From assembly GCA_963784645.1 (NCBI GenBank), contig CAWARY010000002.1, forward strand, positions 607,530-671,529: DNA of 64,000 bases, given 5' to 3'. Origin of the DNA: JBBRVW01 sp963784645. Its GTDB lineage: Bacteria > Actinomycetota > Actinomycetes > JACCUZ01. The notes under the pieces are model-generated. The model saw only the letters and a list, made by a program, of their open reading frames with translations, did no database searches and had not been told where the DNA came from. A program made the position numbers and the translations under genes. Positions 57,226 through 64,000 of this stretch are shown piece by piece. Each line of letters begins with the position of its first letter. The first letter of the stretch is position 1.

Positions 57226-58095
57226 ATGACGCTGGTCCATGACGACACCCCCGCCACCCACCCGTACTCCGCGCACCTGCGGCGGGTGGCCGCGGCCGGC
57301 CCCCACCGGGCCTGGACCCCGGACGACGGCGCGATGCCGTCGCTCTACGTCAGCCACGGCGCCCCGCCGCTGCTCGAGGACCTCGGCTGGATGGACCAGC
57401 TCTTCGGCTGGGCCCGTGACCTCCCGCGGCCGACCGCGATCCTCATCGTGTCGGCGCACTGGGAGAGCGCGCCGCTGTCGATCACGTCACCCGAGGCCGC
57501 GACGCCCTTGGTCTACGACTTCGGCGGGTTCCACGAGCTGTACTACCGGATGCGGTACCCGACGCCGGCAGCCCACGGGCTGGCGTCGCTGGTGCGGTCG
57601 CTGATGCCCGACGGCCAGTCGTTGCACGAGGACCGCCGCGGCCTCGACCACGGCGCCTGGGTGCCGCTCAAGACGATGTACCCCGAGGCCGACGTCCCGG
57701 TGCTGCAGCTGAGCATCCCGACCCACGACACCACCACGCTGCTCAAGCTGGGGGAGCGGCTGCGGCCGTTGCGCGAGCAGGGCGTGCTCGTCATCGGCTC
57801 GGGCTTCATGACCCACGGACTGCCGTTCATCGACTGGCGGCCCGACTCGCCGCCGCCCGGCTGGTCGGTCGACTTCGACCTGTGGGCGCGGGAGGCGCTG
57901 GCCCGCGGCGACGTCGACGAGCTGCAGCACTTCCGCACGCGCGCGCCCGGCATGCCGTACTCGCACCCGACGGTCGAGCACTTCAGCCCGCTGTTCGTGA
58001 CGCTCGGCGCGGCCGCCGATCCGGCGGCGCCGGTCACCACGACGGTCGAGGGCTACTTCCTCGGCCTGTCCAAGCGCTCGTTCCAGGCCGCTTGA
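57226..58095 (+). CDS. LigB-type extradiol dioxygenase (4,5-DOPA dioxygenase family)
   Basis: A 289-residue non-haem iron enzyme: MPSLYVSHGAPPLL (metal His), IVSAHWESAPLSIT (metal His), DHGAWVPLKTMYPEADVPVLQLSI (catalytic His) and SGFMTHGLPF. DODA family members open catechol rings; bacterial YgiD relatives have loosely defined substrates. ATG 57226 gives a leaderless start with a MarR-type dyad upstream, so induction by an aromatic compound or quinone is likely. Confidence 0.87.
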   Translation: MTLVHDDTPATHPYSAHLRRVAAAGPHRAWTPDDGAMPSLYVSHGAPPLLEDLGWMDQLFGWARDLPRPTAILIVSAHWESAPLSITSPEAATPLVYDFGGFHELYYRMRYPTPAAHGLASLVRSLMPDGQSLHEDRRGLDHGAWVPLKTMYPEADVPVLQLSIPTHDTTTLLKLGERLRPLREQGVLVIGSGFMTHGLPFIDWRPDSPPPGWSVDFDLWAREALARGDVDELQHFRTRAPGMPYSHPTVEHFSPLFVTLGAAADPAAPVTTTVEGYFLGLSKRSFQAA

Positions 58096-58100
58096 CCCTC

Positions 58101-58115
58101 ACCCCGCACCGGGGT
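58101..58115 (+). terminator. Short hairpin after the dioxygenase gene
   Basis: ACCCCG-CAC-CGGGGT forms a 6-bp stem just after the stop at 58095 and before the convergent tRNA-Ser gene. Confidence 0.4.
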
Positions 58116-58135
58116 CGTGGCTACTGCTGGACAGC

Positions 58136-58223
58136 TGGCGGAGGATAGGGGATTCGAACCCCTGAGGGGTCTCCCCCAACACGCTTTCCAAGCGTGCGCA
58201 CTAGGCCACTATGCGAATCCTCC
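58136..58223 (-). tRNA. tRNA-Ser (anticodon GGA)
   Basis: Read on the minus strand, acceptor arms GGAGGAT and ATCCTCC, discriminator G and encoded CCA. The anticodon stem CACGC/GCGTG encloses TTGGAAA, giving GGA, with a long variable arm. Confidence 0.95.
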
Positions 58224-58266
58224 GCCGACGAGGTTACCGGAGCGCGGAGGTGCGCCTGACCGCCAC

Positions 58267-58326
58267 CGAATGTGCGACGACACACCGCACCCGCCGGCGG
58301 CGCGGTGTGTCGGCGCACAAAGGATC
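58267..58326. repeat. 60-bp dispersed palindromic element, copy 2
   Basis: Reverse-orientation copy of 40154-40213; 58303-58326 matches it for 24 bases. This copy is a near-perfect palindrome (TGTGCGACGACACACCG and CGGTGTGTCGGCGCACA arms), able to form a stem of about 17 bp with one mismatch. It lies between tRNA-Ser and the SRP RNA gene. Confidence 0.85.
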
Positions 58327-58387
58327 TTCGCGGTGACCGCGTGGAGCGGGGACCCGGGCGGTGCGCGGGGAGCCGTTAGACTCGTCG

Positions 58388-58479
58388 GCGACCCCTCGTG
58401 CGGCGTCACCCCGCTGAACTCCCCCAGGGCCGGAAGGCAGCAAGGGTAGGCAGGCTCTGGCGGGTGTGCGGGGGGTCAC
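58388..58479 (+). ncRNA. ffs: Signal recognition particle RNA (4.5S)
   Basis: The conserved hairpin loop region GGCCGGAAGGCAGCAAGGGT lies near the centre, and CGACCCC (58389-58395) pairs with GGGGGTC (58471-58477) at the base. The position just upstream of dnaX is standard for actinobacteria. The RNA binds Ffh to target membrane proteins. Ends are approximate. Confidence 0.92.
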
Positions 58480-58580
58480 TTCTGTGTCCTGGACGGTCGT
58501 TCGAGACGTCCGTCACCCCTCGCTCGCGAGGCTCGGGACGACCCGGCGGCGACGTCCGTCGCGCCGACTAGGGTCGGTGC

Positions 58581-60566
58581 GTGACCCAAGCGCTCTACCG
58601 CCGCTACCGCCCGGCGACCTTCGCCGAGGTGATCGGCCAGGAGCACGTCACCGGCCCGCTGCAGCAGGCGCTGAAGTCCGACCGCACCCACCACGCGTAC
58701 CTGTTCTCCGGCCCGCGCGGCTGCGGCAAGACCACCAGCGCGCGGATCATGGCCCGCTGCCTCAACTGCGCCGACGGCCCGACCCCGACCCCGTGCGGCG
58801 TCTGCGACTCCTGCCTGGCGCTCGCGCCTGGCGGCGGCGGAAGCCTCGACGTCATCGAGCTGGACGCAGCCACCCATGGTCTGGTCGACGACGCCCGCGA
58901 CCTGCGCGAGCGGGCCTTCTTCTCCCCGGCGTCCTCGCGCTACAAGGTCTACATCATCGACGAGGCGCACATGCTCACGGCCAACGCGGCCAACGCGCTG
59001 CTCAAGATCGTCGAGGAGCCGCCGCCGCACGTGAAGTTCGTCTTCGCGACCACCGAGCCCGAGAAGGTCATCGCGACCATCAGGAGCAGGGTGCACCACT
59101 ACCCGTTCCGGCTGGTGCCGCCCGGCGAGCTCGCGGCCTACCTCCTGACGGTGTGCGAGAAGGAGGGCGTCACCGCCGACCGCGGCGCCATCTCGCTGGT
59201 CGTCCGGTCCGGCCGCGGCTCGGTCCGCGACTCCATGAGCATCCTCGACCAGCTCGTCTCCGGGGCGCCGGACTCCGGCATCACCTACCAGTACGCCGCC
59301 GGTCTCCTGGGCCTCACCGACGCGACCCTGCTCGACGACACGGTCGAGGCGTTCGCCGCGGGTGACGCCGCGACCGTGTTCCAGGTCGTCGACCGGGTGG
59401 TCGAGGGCGGTCACGACCCGCGCCGGTTCGCCGAGGACCTGCTCGAGCGGCTGCGCGACCTCATCGTGCTCGACGCCGTGCCCGATGCGGCGGGCGCGAT
59501 CCTCGGCGAGCACCCGGCCGACGAGCTCGACCGGATGCGCCAGCAGTCCGCGCACTTCGGCGCCGCCCAGCTGTCCCGGGCCGCCGACATCGTCAACGAG
59601 GGCCTCATCGAGATGCGCGGCGCGACCGCCCCCCGGCTGCAGCTGGAGCTGATCTGCGCCCGGGTGCTGCTGCCTGCCGCCGACGACAGCGCCCGCGGGC
59701 TGGCCGCCCGGCTCGACCGGCTGGAGCGCCGGGCGTCGATCGCCGGCGCTCCGGCCGAGGCGGCGCCGGCCGCCGCTGCGCCCGCGTCGCGCCGTGCCGC
59801 GGCACCGGTAGTGGTGACCGAGGCAGCGGCTGCACCGGCATCCGGAGCGCGGTCCGCCGAACGGCCGACGTCGCCGCCGACCGACCAGCCGCCGGCCGAC
59901 CAGCCGCCGACCGATCAGCCGACGCCGGCACCGCTCGTCGCCCCGCCTCCGGCGCAGCCGGTGGGGGAGCAGGCCGCCGAGGCGGCGCCCGCAGCCGCCG
60001 CGCCGGCCGAGCCCGCAACGGCACCCGCTCCGGAGCCGGACGCGGTCGCCGAGCCGGCCGCGGCCGGTAGCGGCGCACTCGACCTGGTCGCCGTGCGCCG
60101 GCAGTGGCCCGACGTCCTGGAGGAGGTCAAGACGCTGCGTCGCTTCACCTGGACGCTGCTCAGCCACAACGCCCAGGTCGCCGCGCTCGACGGCTCCCGG
60201 ATCACCCTGGCCATGGTCAATGCCGGGGCCCGCGACAGCTTCCTGCGCGGCGGCAGCGACGAGATCGTGCGCGAGGCGCTGGTGCGGGTGCTCGGTGTCG
60301 ACTGGAAGGTCGACGCCATCGTCGACCCGTCCGCCGCCCCGCCGCCGGCCGCCGCTGCCAGCCCCCCGGCTGCGCCGGCGTCCTCCGGCCGGGCCGCCGC
60401 GCAGGCGGCCGTCGCGGCCGAGGCGGCTCAGGACGCCGCCGGTCCGCAGGTCGAGGACACCCCGTCCGTCGACGACGACGACGCCGACGAACGCGACATG
60501 AGCTCCCACGACCTGCTGGCCCGCGAGCTCGGCGCCAAGGTCATCGGCGAGTACGACGCCAGCTGA
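58581..60566 (+). CDS. dnaX: DNA polymerase III subunit gamma/tau
   Basis: A 661-residue clamp-loader ATPase: ALYRRYRPATFAEVIGQEHV, Walker A GPRGCGKTT (about 44-52), zinc Cys 63, 72, 75 and 78, Walker B IIDEAHML and SRC-type HHYPFRLVPP. A long Ala/Pro-rich linker (about 390-500) precedes a C-terminal domain that would contact the polymerase. GTG 58581 gives the family N-terminus. No slippery A/T-rich frameshift site is obvious in this GC-rich gene, so gamma may not be made. Confidence 0.95.
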   Translation: MTQALYRRYRPATFAEVIGQEHVTGPLQQALKSDRTHHAYLFSGPRGCGKTTSARIMARCLNCADGPTPTPCGVCDSCLALAPGGGGSLDVIELDAATHGLVDDARDLRERAFFSPASSRYKVYIIDEAHMLTANAANALLKIVEEPPPHVKFVFATTEPEKVIATIRSRVHHYPFRLVPPGELAAYLLTVCEKEGVTADRGAISLVVRSGRGSVRDSMSILDQLVSGAPDSGITYQYAAGLLGLTDATLLDDTVEAFAAGDAATVFQVVDRVVEGGHDPRRFAEDLLERLRDLIVLDAVPDAAGAILGEHPADELDRMRQQSAHFGAAQLSRAADIVNEGLIEMRGATAPRLQLELICARVLLPAADDSARGLAARLDRLERRASIAGAPAEAAPAAAAPASRRAAAPVVVTEAAAAPASGARSAERPTSPPTDQPPADQPPTDQPTPAPLVAPPPAQPVGEQAAEAAPAAAAPAEPATAPAPEPDAVAEPAAAGSGALDLVAVRRQWPDVLEEVKTLRRFTWTLLSHNAQVAALDGSRITLAMVNAGARDSFLRGGSDEIVREALVRVLGVDWKVDAIVDPSAAPPPAAAASPPAAPASSGRAAAQAAVAAEAAQDAAGPQVEDTPSVDDDDADERDMSSHDLLARELGAKVIGEYDAS

Positions 60567-60703
60567 CCGGCCGACCTGACCGGCGGACCGGTGGTCGCGG
60601 CCCGGCGGACCCTCCGGTTCCGACCACCACCCCGTAGGCTCGCCAGGCAGCCAGCCGCGCCAGCGACCCAGCTGGCACCGATGCCGAGAGCGAGCGACCG
60701 CAC

Positions 60704-61096
60704 GTGAACCCAGCCGACCAGGACCACCCCGACGCCCCGGCCGATGCCCTCGGCGGGCTCGGCGGGCTGGGCGGTGGCGACCTGTCGTCCCTGATGGCCC
60801 AGGCCCAGCAGATGCAGCAACAGCTGATGGCCGCGCAGGACGAGCTGGCGAAGGCCGAGGTCACCGGCTCGGCGGGCGGTGGGCTGGTGCGCGCCACGGT
60901 CTCCGGCGCCGGCGAGGTCGTCGGCCTGCAGATCGACCCCAGCGCCATCGACCCCGGCGACCCGGAGGGTCTCGCGGACCTCGTGCTGGCCGCGATCCGC
61001 GACGGCAACCGCGCCGCGCAGGACCTGCAGGCGCAGGCCATGGGCCCGCTCGCCCAGGGCCTCGGTGGCGGCGGCCTCGGGCTGCCGGGGCTGTAG
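60704..61096 (+). CDS. YbaB/EbfC nucleoid-associated protein
   Basis: A 130-residue DNA-binding protein: SSLMAQAQQMQQQLMAAQDELAKAEVTGSAGGGLVRATVSGAGEVVGLQIDP is the family core; the ends are Gly/Ala-rich. The GTG at 60704 starts it. It lies between dnaX and recR, the usual order. Confidence 0.92.
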   Translation: MNPADQDHPDAPADALGGLGGLGGGDLSSLMAQAQQMQQQLMAAQDELAKAEVTGSAGGGLVRATVSGAGEVVGLQIDPSAIDPGDPEGLADLVLAAIRDGNRAAQDLQAQAMGPLAQGLGGGGLGLPGL

Positions 61097-61101
61097 GCCA
61101 G

Positions 61102-61701
61102 ATGTACGAGGGCGTGGTCCAGGACCTGATCGACGAGCTCGGGCGGCTGCCCGGCGTGGGTCCCAAGAGCGCGCAGCGGATCGCCTTCCACCTGCTCGCG
61201 GCCGACCCGGTCGACGTCCGCCGGCTGGTGCACGCGCTGACCGAGGTCAAGGACAAGGTGCGGTTCTGCATCACCTGCGGCAACGTCGCCGAGGCCGAGC
61301 AGTGCCGGATCTGCCGCGACCCCCGCCGCGACGTCTCGGTGATCTGCGTCGTCGAGGAGTCCAAGGACGTCGTCGCGATCGAGAAGACCCGGGAGTTCCG
61401 CGGCCGCTACCACGTGCTCGGCGGCGCGATCAGCCCGATCGAGGGCATCGGGCCCGACGACCTGCGGGTCCGCGAGCTGATGACCCGCCTCGCCGACGGA
61501 TCGGTCACCGAGCTCATCCTCGCCACCGACCCGAACCTCGAGGGCGAGGCGACGGCGACCTACCTGGCGCGGCTGGTCAAGCCGATGGACCTGCGCGTCA
61601 CCCGCCTCGCGAGCGGTCTGCCCGTGGGCGGGGACCTCGAGTACGCCGACGAGGTCACCCTCGGCCGGGCCTTCGAGGGCCGCCGGCTGCTGGACGTCTG
61701 A
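61102..61701 (+). CDS. recR: Recombination mediator RecR
   Basis: A 199-residue protein of the RecFOR pathway: HhH region GRLPGVGPKSAQRIAFHLL, C4 zinc finger CITCGNVAEAEQCRIC, Toprim VVEESKDVVAIEKTREFRGRYHVLGG and Walker-like C-terminus. It loads RecA at gapped DNA. ATG 61102 is six bases after ybaB. Confidence 0.96.
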   Translation: MYEGVVQDLIDELGRLPGVGPKSAQRIAFHLLAADPVDVRRLVHALTEVKDKVRFCITCGNVAEAEQCRICRDPRRDVSVICVVEESKDVVAIEKTREFRGRYHVLGGAISPIEGIGPDDLRVRELMTRLADGSVTELILATDPNLEGEATATYLARLVKPMDLRVTRLASGLPVGGDLEYADEVTLGRAFEGRRLLDV

Positions 61702-61788
61702 CGACGGAACGGGAGACCTGCCGATGACCGACCGCCCCGAGCTGCACCCACCGACGAACCACCCGCACCGCACCGGAGAGGAGACCCG

Positions 61789-62376
61789 ATGACCGGCACC
61801 GACGACCTCGGGGACTTCACGATCGAGATCGCTGACCAGGTCGAGAGCTTCTGCGTGGCCGTCCGCGAGATCGCTGCCGCCGAGGACCCCGACTACGCGA
61901 TCTCGCTGCTGCTGCTGGAGACCTCCCAGCTGCTGCTCGCGGGTGGCCGGCTCGGCGCCATCTCCGACGTCGTGCCGGAGGAGCGGTTCGAGCCGGACGC
62001 GGGCTTCGACCCCGACCTCGACGGCATCCGCACGTCGCTTGCCAACCTGCTCGAGCCGATCGACGAGCACGCCGCGCTGTTCGACCCGTACGCCGAGGAG
62101 CCGGAGGTCTTCACCTCCCGGCTGTCCGACGACATCACCGACACGATGAGCGACCTGCTGCACGGCCTGCAGCACTACCGGGCCGGCCGGGCGTCCGAGG
62201 CGCTGTGGTGGTGGCAGTTCTCCTACCTGTCGAACTGGGGCTCCACCGCGTCGTCCGCGCTGCGCGCCCTGCACTCGGTCGTGTCGCACGTCCGGCTGGA
62301 CACCCCGATCGACGACACGATCAAGGTCGAGGACCGGCTGCTCGCCCAGACCGTCGCCGAGGTCCACAACCCCTGA
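61789..62376 (+). CDS. DUF5063 family protein
   Basis: A 195-residue acidic helical protein: DYAISLLLLETSQLLLAGGRLGAI, FDPYAEEP and ASEALWWWQFSYLSNWGSTASSALRALHS are typical. The family always sits between recR and ask in actinobacteria; its function is unknown. ATG 61789 has GGAGAGG upstream. Confidence 0.85.
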   Translation: MTGTDDLGDFTIEIADQVESFCVAVREIAAAEDPDYAISLLLLETSQLLLAGGRLGAISDVVPEERFEPDAGFDPDLDGIRTSLANLLEPIDEHAALFDPYAEEPEVFTSRLSDDITDTMSDLLHGLQHYRAGRASEALWWWQFSYLSNWGSTASSALRALHSVVSHVRLDTPIDDTIKVEDRLLAQTVAEVHNP

Positions 62377-62504
62377 CGTACCGGCGGCGCGGCCGGCCGG
62401 TGGGTCCGGGGAGCGGAACGTCCCGGGGGCGGACGCGGCGGCTCCGTAGACTGGGCGGCTGACAGTCTCGTCGTCACCGCTCGTCGTACGTGGAGGACGT
62501 TCCC

Positions 62505-63776
62505 GTGGGCCTGGTCGTGCAGAAGTACGGCGGTTCGTCCGTCGCGGACGCCGAGGGCATCAAGCGGGTCGCCAAGCGCATCGTCGACACCCGCAAGGCG
62601 GGTCACGACGTGGTGGTCGCCGTCTCGGCGATGGGCGACACGACCGACGAGCTGGTCGACCTGGCGAAGCAGGTCAGTCCGCTGCCGCCCGGGCGCGAGC
62701 TGGACATGCTGCTGACCGCGGGTGAGCGCATCTCGATGGCGCTGCTCGCGATGGCGATCGCGAACCTGGGGCACCAGGCGCGCTCCTACACCGGCAGCCA
62801 GGCAGGCGTCATCACCGACTCCAGCCACGGCCGAGCCCGCATCATCGACGTCACCCCTGGCCGCATCCGCTCGGCGCTGGACGAAGGGGCGATCGTCATC
62901 GTGGCCGGTTTCCAAGGTGTCTCGCAGGACACCAAGGAGATCACCACGCTCGGTCGTGGCGGCACCGACACGACTGCCGTGGCTCTGGCCGCCGCCCTGG
63001 GCGCGGAGGTCTGCGAGATCTACACCGACGTCGACGGGGTGTTCTCCGCCGACCCCCGGATAGTGCCCGCCGCGCGCCGGTTGCCGCGCATCTCCTACGA
63101 GGAGATGCTGGAGATGGCGGCGTGCGGCTCGAAGGTGCTGCACCTCCGCTGCGTGGAGTACGCCCGGCGATACAACATCCCCGTCCATGTGCGCTCGTCG
63201 TTCTCGATGCGCGAGGGCACCTGGGTCACCGATCTACCGCAAGGGGTCGACTCCATGGAGCAGGCGATCATCTCCGGCGTCGCGCACGACCGGAGCGAGG
63301 CCAAGATCACGGTCGTCGGTGTGCCCGACAAGCCGGGCGAGGCTGCCGCCATCTTCCGCGCCGTGTCGGCTGCCGACATCAACATCGACATGATCGTGCA
63401 GAACATCTCGGCGGCGGCCACCGGCCGTACCGACATCTCCTTCACCCTGCCCAACACCGACGGGGTCACCGCGATGGCGGCCCTGGACCGGATCCGCGAC
63501 CAGGTCGGCTTCGAGGACCTGCTCTACGACGACCAGGTCGGCAAGGTCTCGTTGGTCGGCGCCGGCATGCGCTCGCACCCCGGCGTGTCGGCGACGTTCT
63601 TCGGTGCTCTCGCCGATGCCGGCGTCAACATCGAGATGATCTCGACCTCGGAGATCCGGATCTCGGTCGTCGTCCGCGGCGCCGACGTCGACTCCGCGGT
63701 CACCGCCGTGCACACGGCCTTCGAGCTGGACAGCTCCGAGTCCGAGGCGGTCGTCTACGGAGGAACGGGACGATGA
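62505..63776 (+). CDS. ask: Aspartokinase (alpha subunit)
   Basis: A 423-residue kinase for the first step of lysine, threonine and methionine synthesis: VVQKYGGSSVADAEGIKRVA, GRGGTDTTAVALAAAL, and two C-terminal ACT domains (KITVVGVPDKPGEAAAIF; VSLVGAGMRSHPGVSATFF) for feedback control. The GTG at 62505 follows GGAGG. The stop overlaps asd. An internal start (63255) should give the beta subunit. Confidence 0.95.
   Translation: MGLVVQKYGGSSVADAEGIKRVAKRIVDTRKAGHDVVVAVSAMGDTTDELVDLAKQVSPLPPGRELDMLLTAGERISMALLAMAIANLGHQARSYTGSQAGVITDSSHGRARIIDVTPGRIRSALDEGAIVIVAGFQGVSQDTKEITTLGRGGTDTTAVALAAALGAEVCEIYTDVDGVFSADPRIVPAARRLPRISYEEMLEMAACGSKVLHLRCVEYARRYNIPVHVRSSFSMREGTWVTDLPQGVDSMEQAIISGVAHDRSEAKITVVGVPDKPGEAAAIFRAVSAADINIDMIVQNISAAATGRTDISFTLPNTDGVTAMAALDRIRDQVGFEDLLYDDQVGKVSLVGAGMRSHPGVSATFFGALADAGVNIEMISTSEIRISVVVRGADVDSAVTAVHTAFELDSSESEAVVYGGTGR
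63255..63776 (+). CDS. Aspartokinase beta subunit (internal in-frame start)
   Basis: ATG 63255 opens the in-frame 173-residue ACT part (MEQAIISGVAHDRSEAKI), with AGGGG ten bases upstream. In Corynebacterium and Bacillus the beta subunit of the alpha2beta2 enzyme starts at this same place. I see no separate promoter. Confidence 0.6.
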   Translation: MEQAIISGVAHDRSEAKITVVGVPDKPGEAAAIFRAVSAADINIDMIVQNISAAATGRTDISFTLPNTDGVTAMAALDRIRDQVGFEDLLYDDQVGKVSLVGAGMRSHPGVSATFFGALADAGVNIEMISTSEIRISVVVRGADVDSAVTAVHTAFELDSSESEAVVYGGTGR

Positions 63777-64000
63777 GTTCTCGCAACAGTGGTGGGCTGA
63801 CCGTTGCTGTGGTGGGGGCGACCGGCCAGGTCGGAAACGTCATGCGGCGACTGCTCGCCGAGCGCGACTTCCCGGTTGGTCAGGTGCGGTTCTTCGCGTC
63901 GTCACGGTCGGCCGGCACGACGTTGCCCTGGCGCGGCGGCGAGGTCGTCGTCGAGGACGCCGAGACCGCCGACGTGGACGGTCTCGACATCGCTCTCTTC
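63773..64000 (+). CDS. asd: Aspartate-semialdehyde dehydrogenase (5' part, cut by window end)
   Basis: The first 76 codons show LTVAVVGATGQVGNVMRRLLAERDFP, the NADP loop of Asd, and FFASSRSAGTTLPWRG. It reduces aspartyl phosphate made by Ask. The ATG at 63773 overlaps the ask stop (ATGA). The gene continues beyond the window. Confidence 0.93.
   Translation, partial: MSSRNSGGLTVAVVGATGQVGNVMRRLLAERDFPVGQVRFFASSRSAGTTLPWRGGEVVVEDAETADVDGLDIALF

Noticed and set aside
1..64000. CRISPR array, rRNA operon, or biosynthetic gene cluster
   Set aside because: No regularly spaced direct repeats, no rRNA sequence, and no PKS/NRPS or lanthipeptide genes were seen in reading the window.

Overview
This window is very GC-rich double-stranded DNA with dense, short-spaced genes, many GTG starts and many four-base GTGA/ATGA stop-start overlaps. 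Together with the ffs-dnaX-ybaB-recR-DUF5063-ask-asd block, a GTP-type PEP carboxykinase, DUF222/HNH and DUF5701 proteins, this points to a high-GC actinobacterium. I cannot name the genus. The overall gene style resembles Geodermatophilus/Kineosporia/Nocardioides-type genomes, but that is an impression only.

Region by region. (1) 1-4.95 kb: a GntR/FCD regulator plus a VOC enzyme, divergent from a 2-oxoacid dehydrogenase E1 (fused alpha-beta) and its E2; two operator-like palindromes lie between them. (2) 4.96-7.3 kb: pckG and a small membrane protein, closed by a bidirectional terminator. (3) 7.3-14.9 kb: a compact type IV pilus locus (pilT divergent from pilB-pilC-three minor pilin-like genes-pilA), then tRNA-Arg. 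(4) 15-24.6 kb: DedA and PAP2 membrane proteins, a two-component system, DUF2231, a stand-alone LigD-type phosphoesterase, an auto-regulated-looking PadR regulator, L-2-hydroxyglutarate oxidase, a secreted protein and two coupled peptidases. (5) 24.7-32.9 kb: DUF5701, an SOS-controlled HNH nuclease, VOC proteins, PhzF, a SpoIIE-type phosphatase, and a NiCoT nickel/cobalt transporter behind a Nur-like dyad. (6) 32.9-45.7 kb: an orphan AceE-type E1, a lipoprotein-type penicillin-binding protein, a flavin oxidoreductase, the pntAA-pntAB-pntB transhydrogenase operon, upp, and tadA with two tandem accessory paralogues.

(7) 45.8-51.24 kb is the most interesting part. It is a 5.3-kb element integrated at the 3' end of tRNA-Ser(CGA), bounded by a 24-bp direct repeat. 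It carries a 5'-truncated tyrosine integrase, a winged-helix regulator, a yybP-ykoY (Mn2+) riboswitch upstream of terC and a translationally coupled baeRF (archaeo-eukaryotic release-factor-like) gene, and a full-length heliorhodopsin. Directly beyond the right attachment site are a B12-binding MerR photoreceptor (CarH/LitR type) and a divergent ECF sigma-like protein truncated after region 2. So two unrelated photoreceptor families and a Mn2+ sensor sit within about 5 kb. I infer a light/manganese/translation stress-response module; none of the functional links is proven by sequence alone.

(8) 52.7-64 kb: hydrophilic coiled-coil proteins, a LytR_C protein, a HerA-like ATPase, an F420-type reductase and a DODA-type dioxygenase, followed by tRNA-Ser(GGA), SRP RNA, dnaX, ybaB, recR, DUF5063, aspartokinase (with an internal beta-subunit start) and the start of asd. 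A 60-bp palindromic repeat occurs twice in the window, inside the pnt operon and just upstream of the SRP RNA gene.
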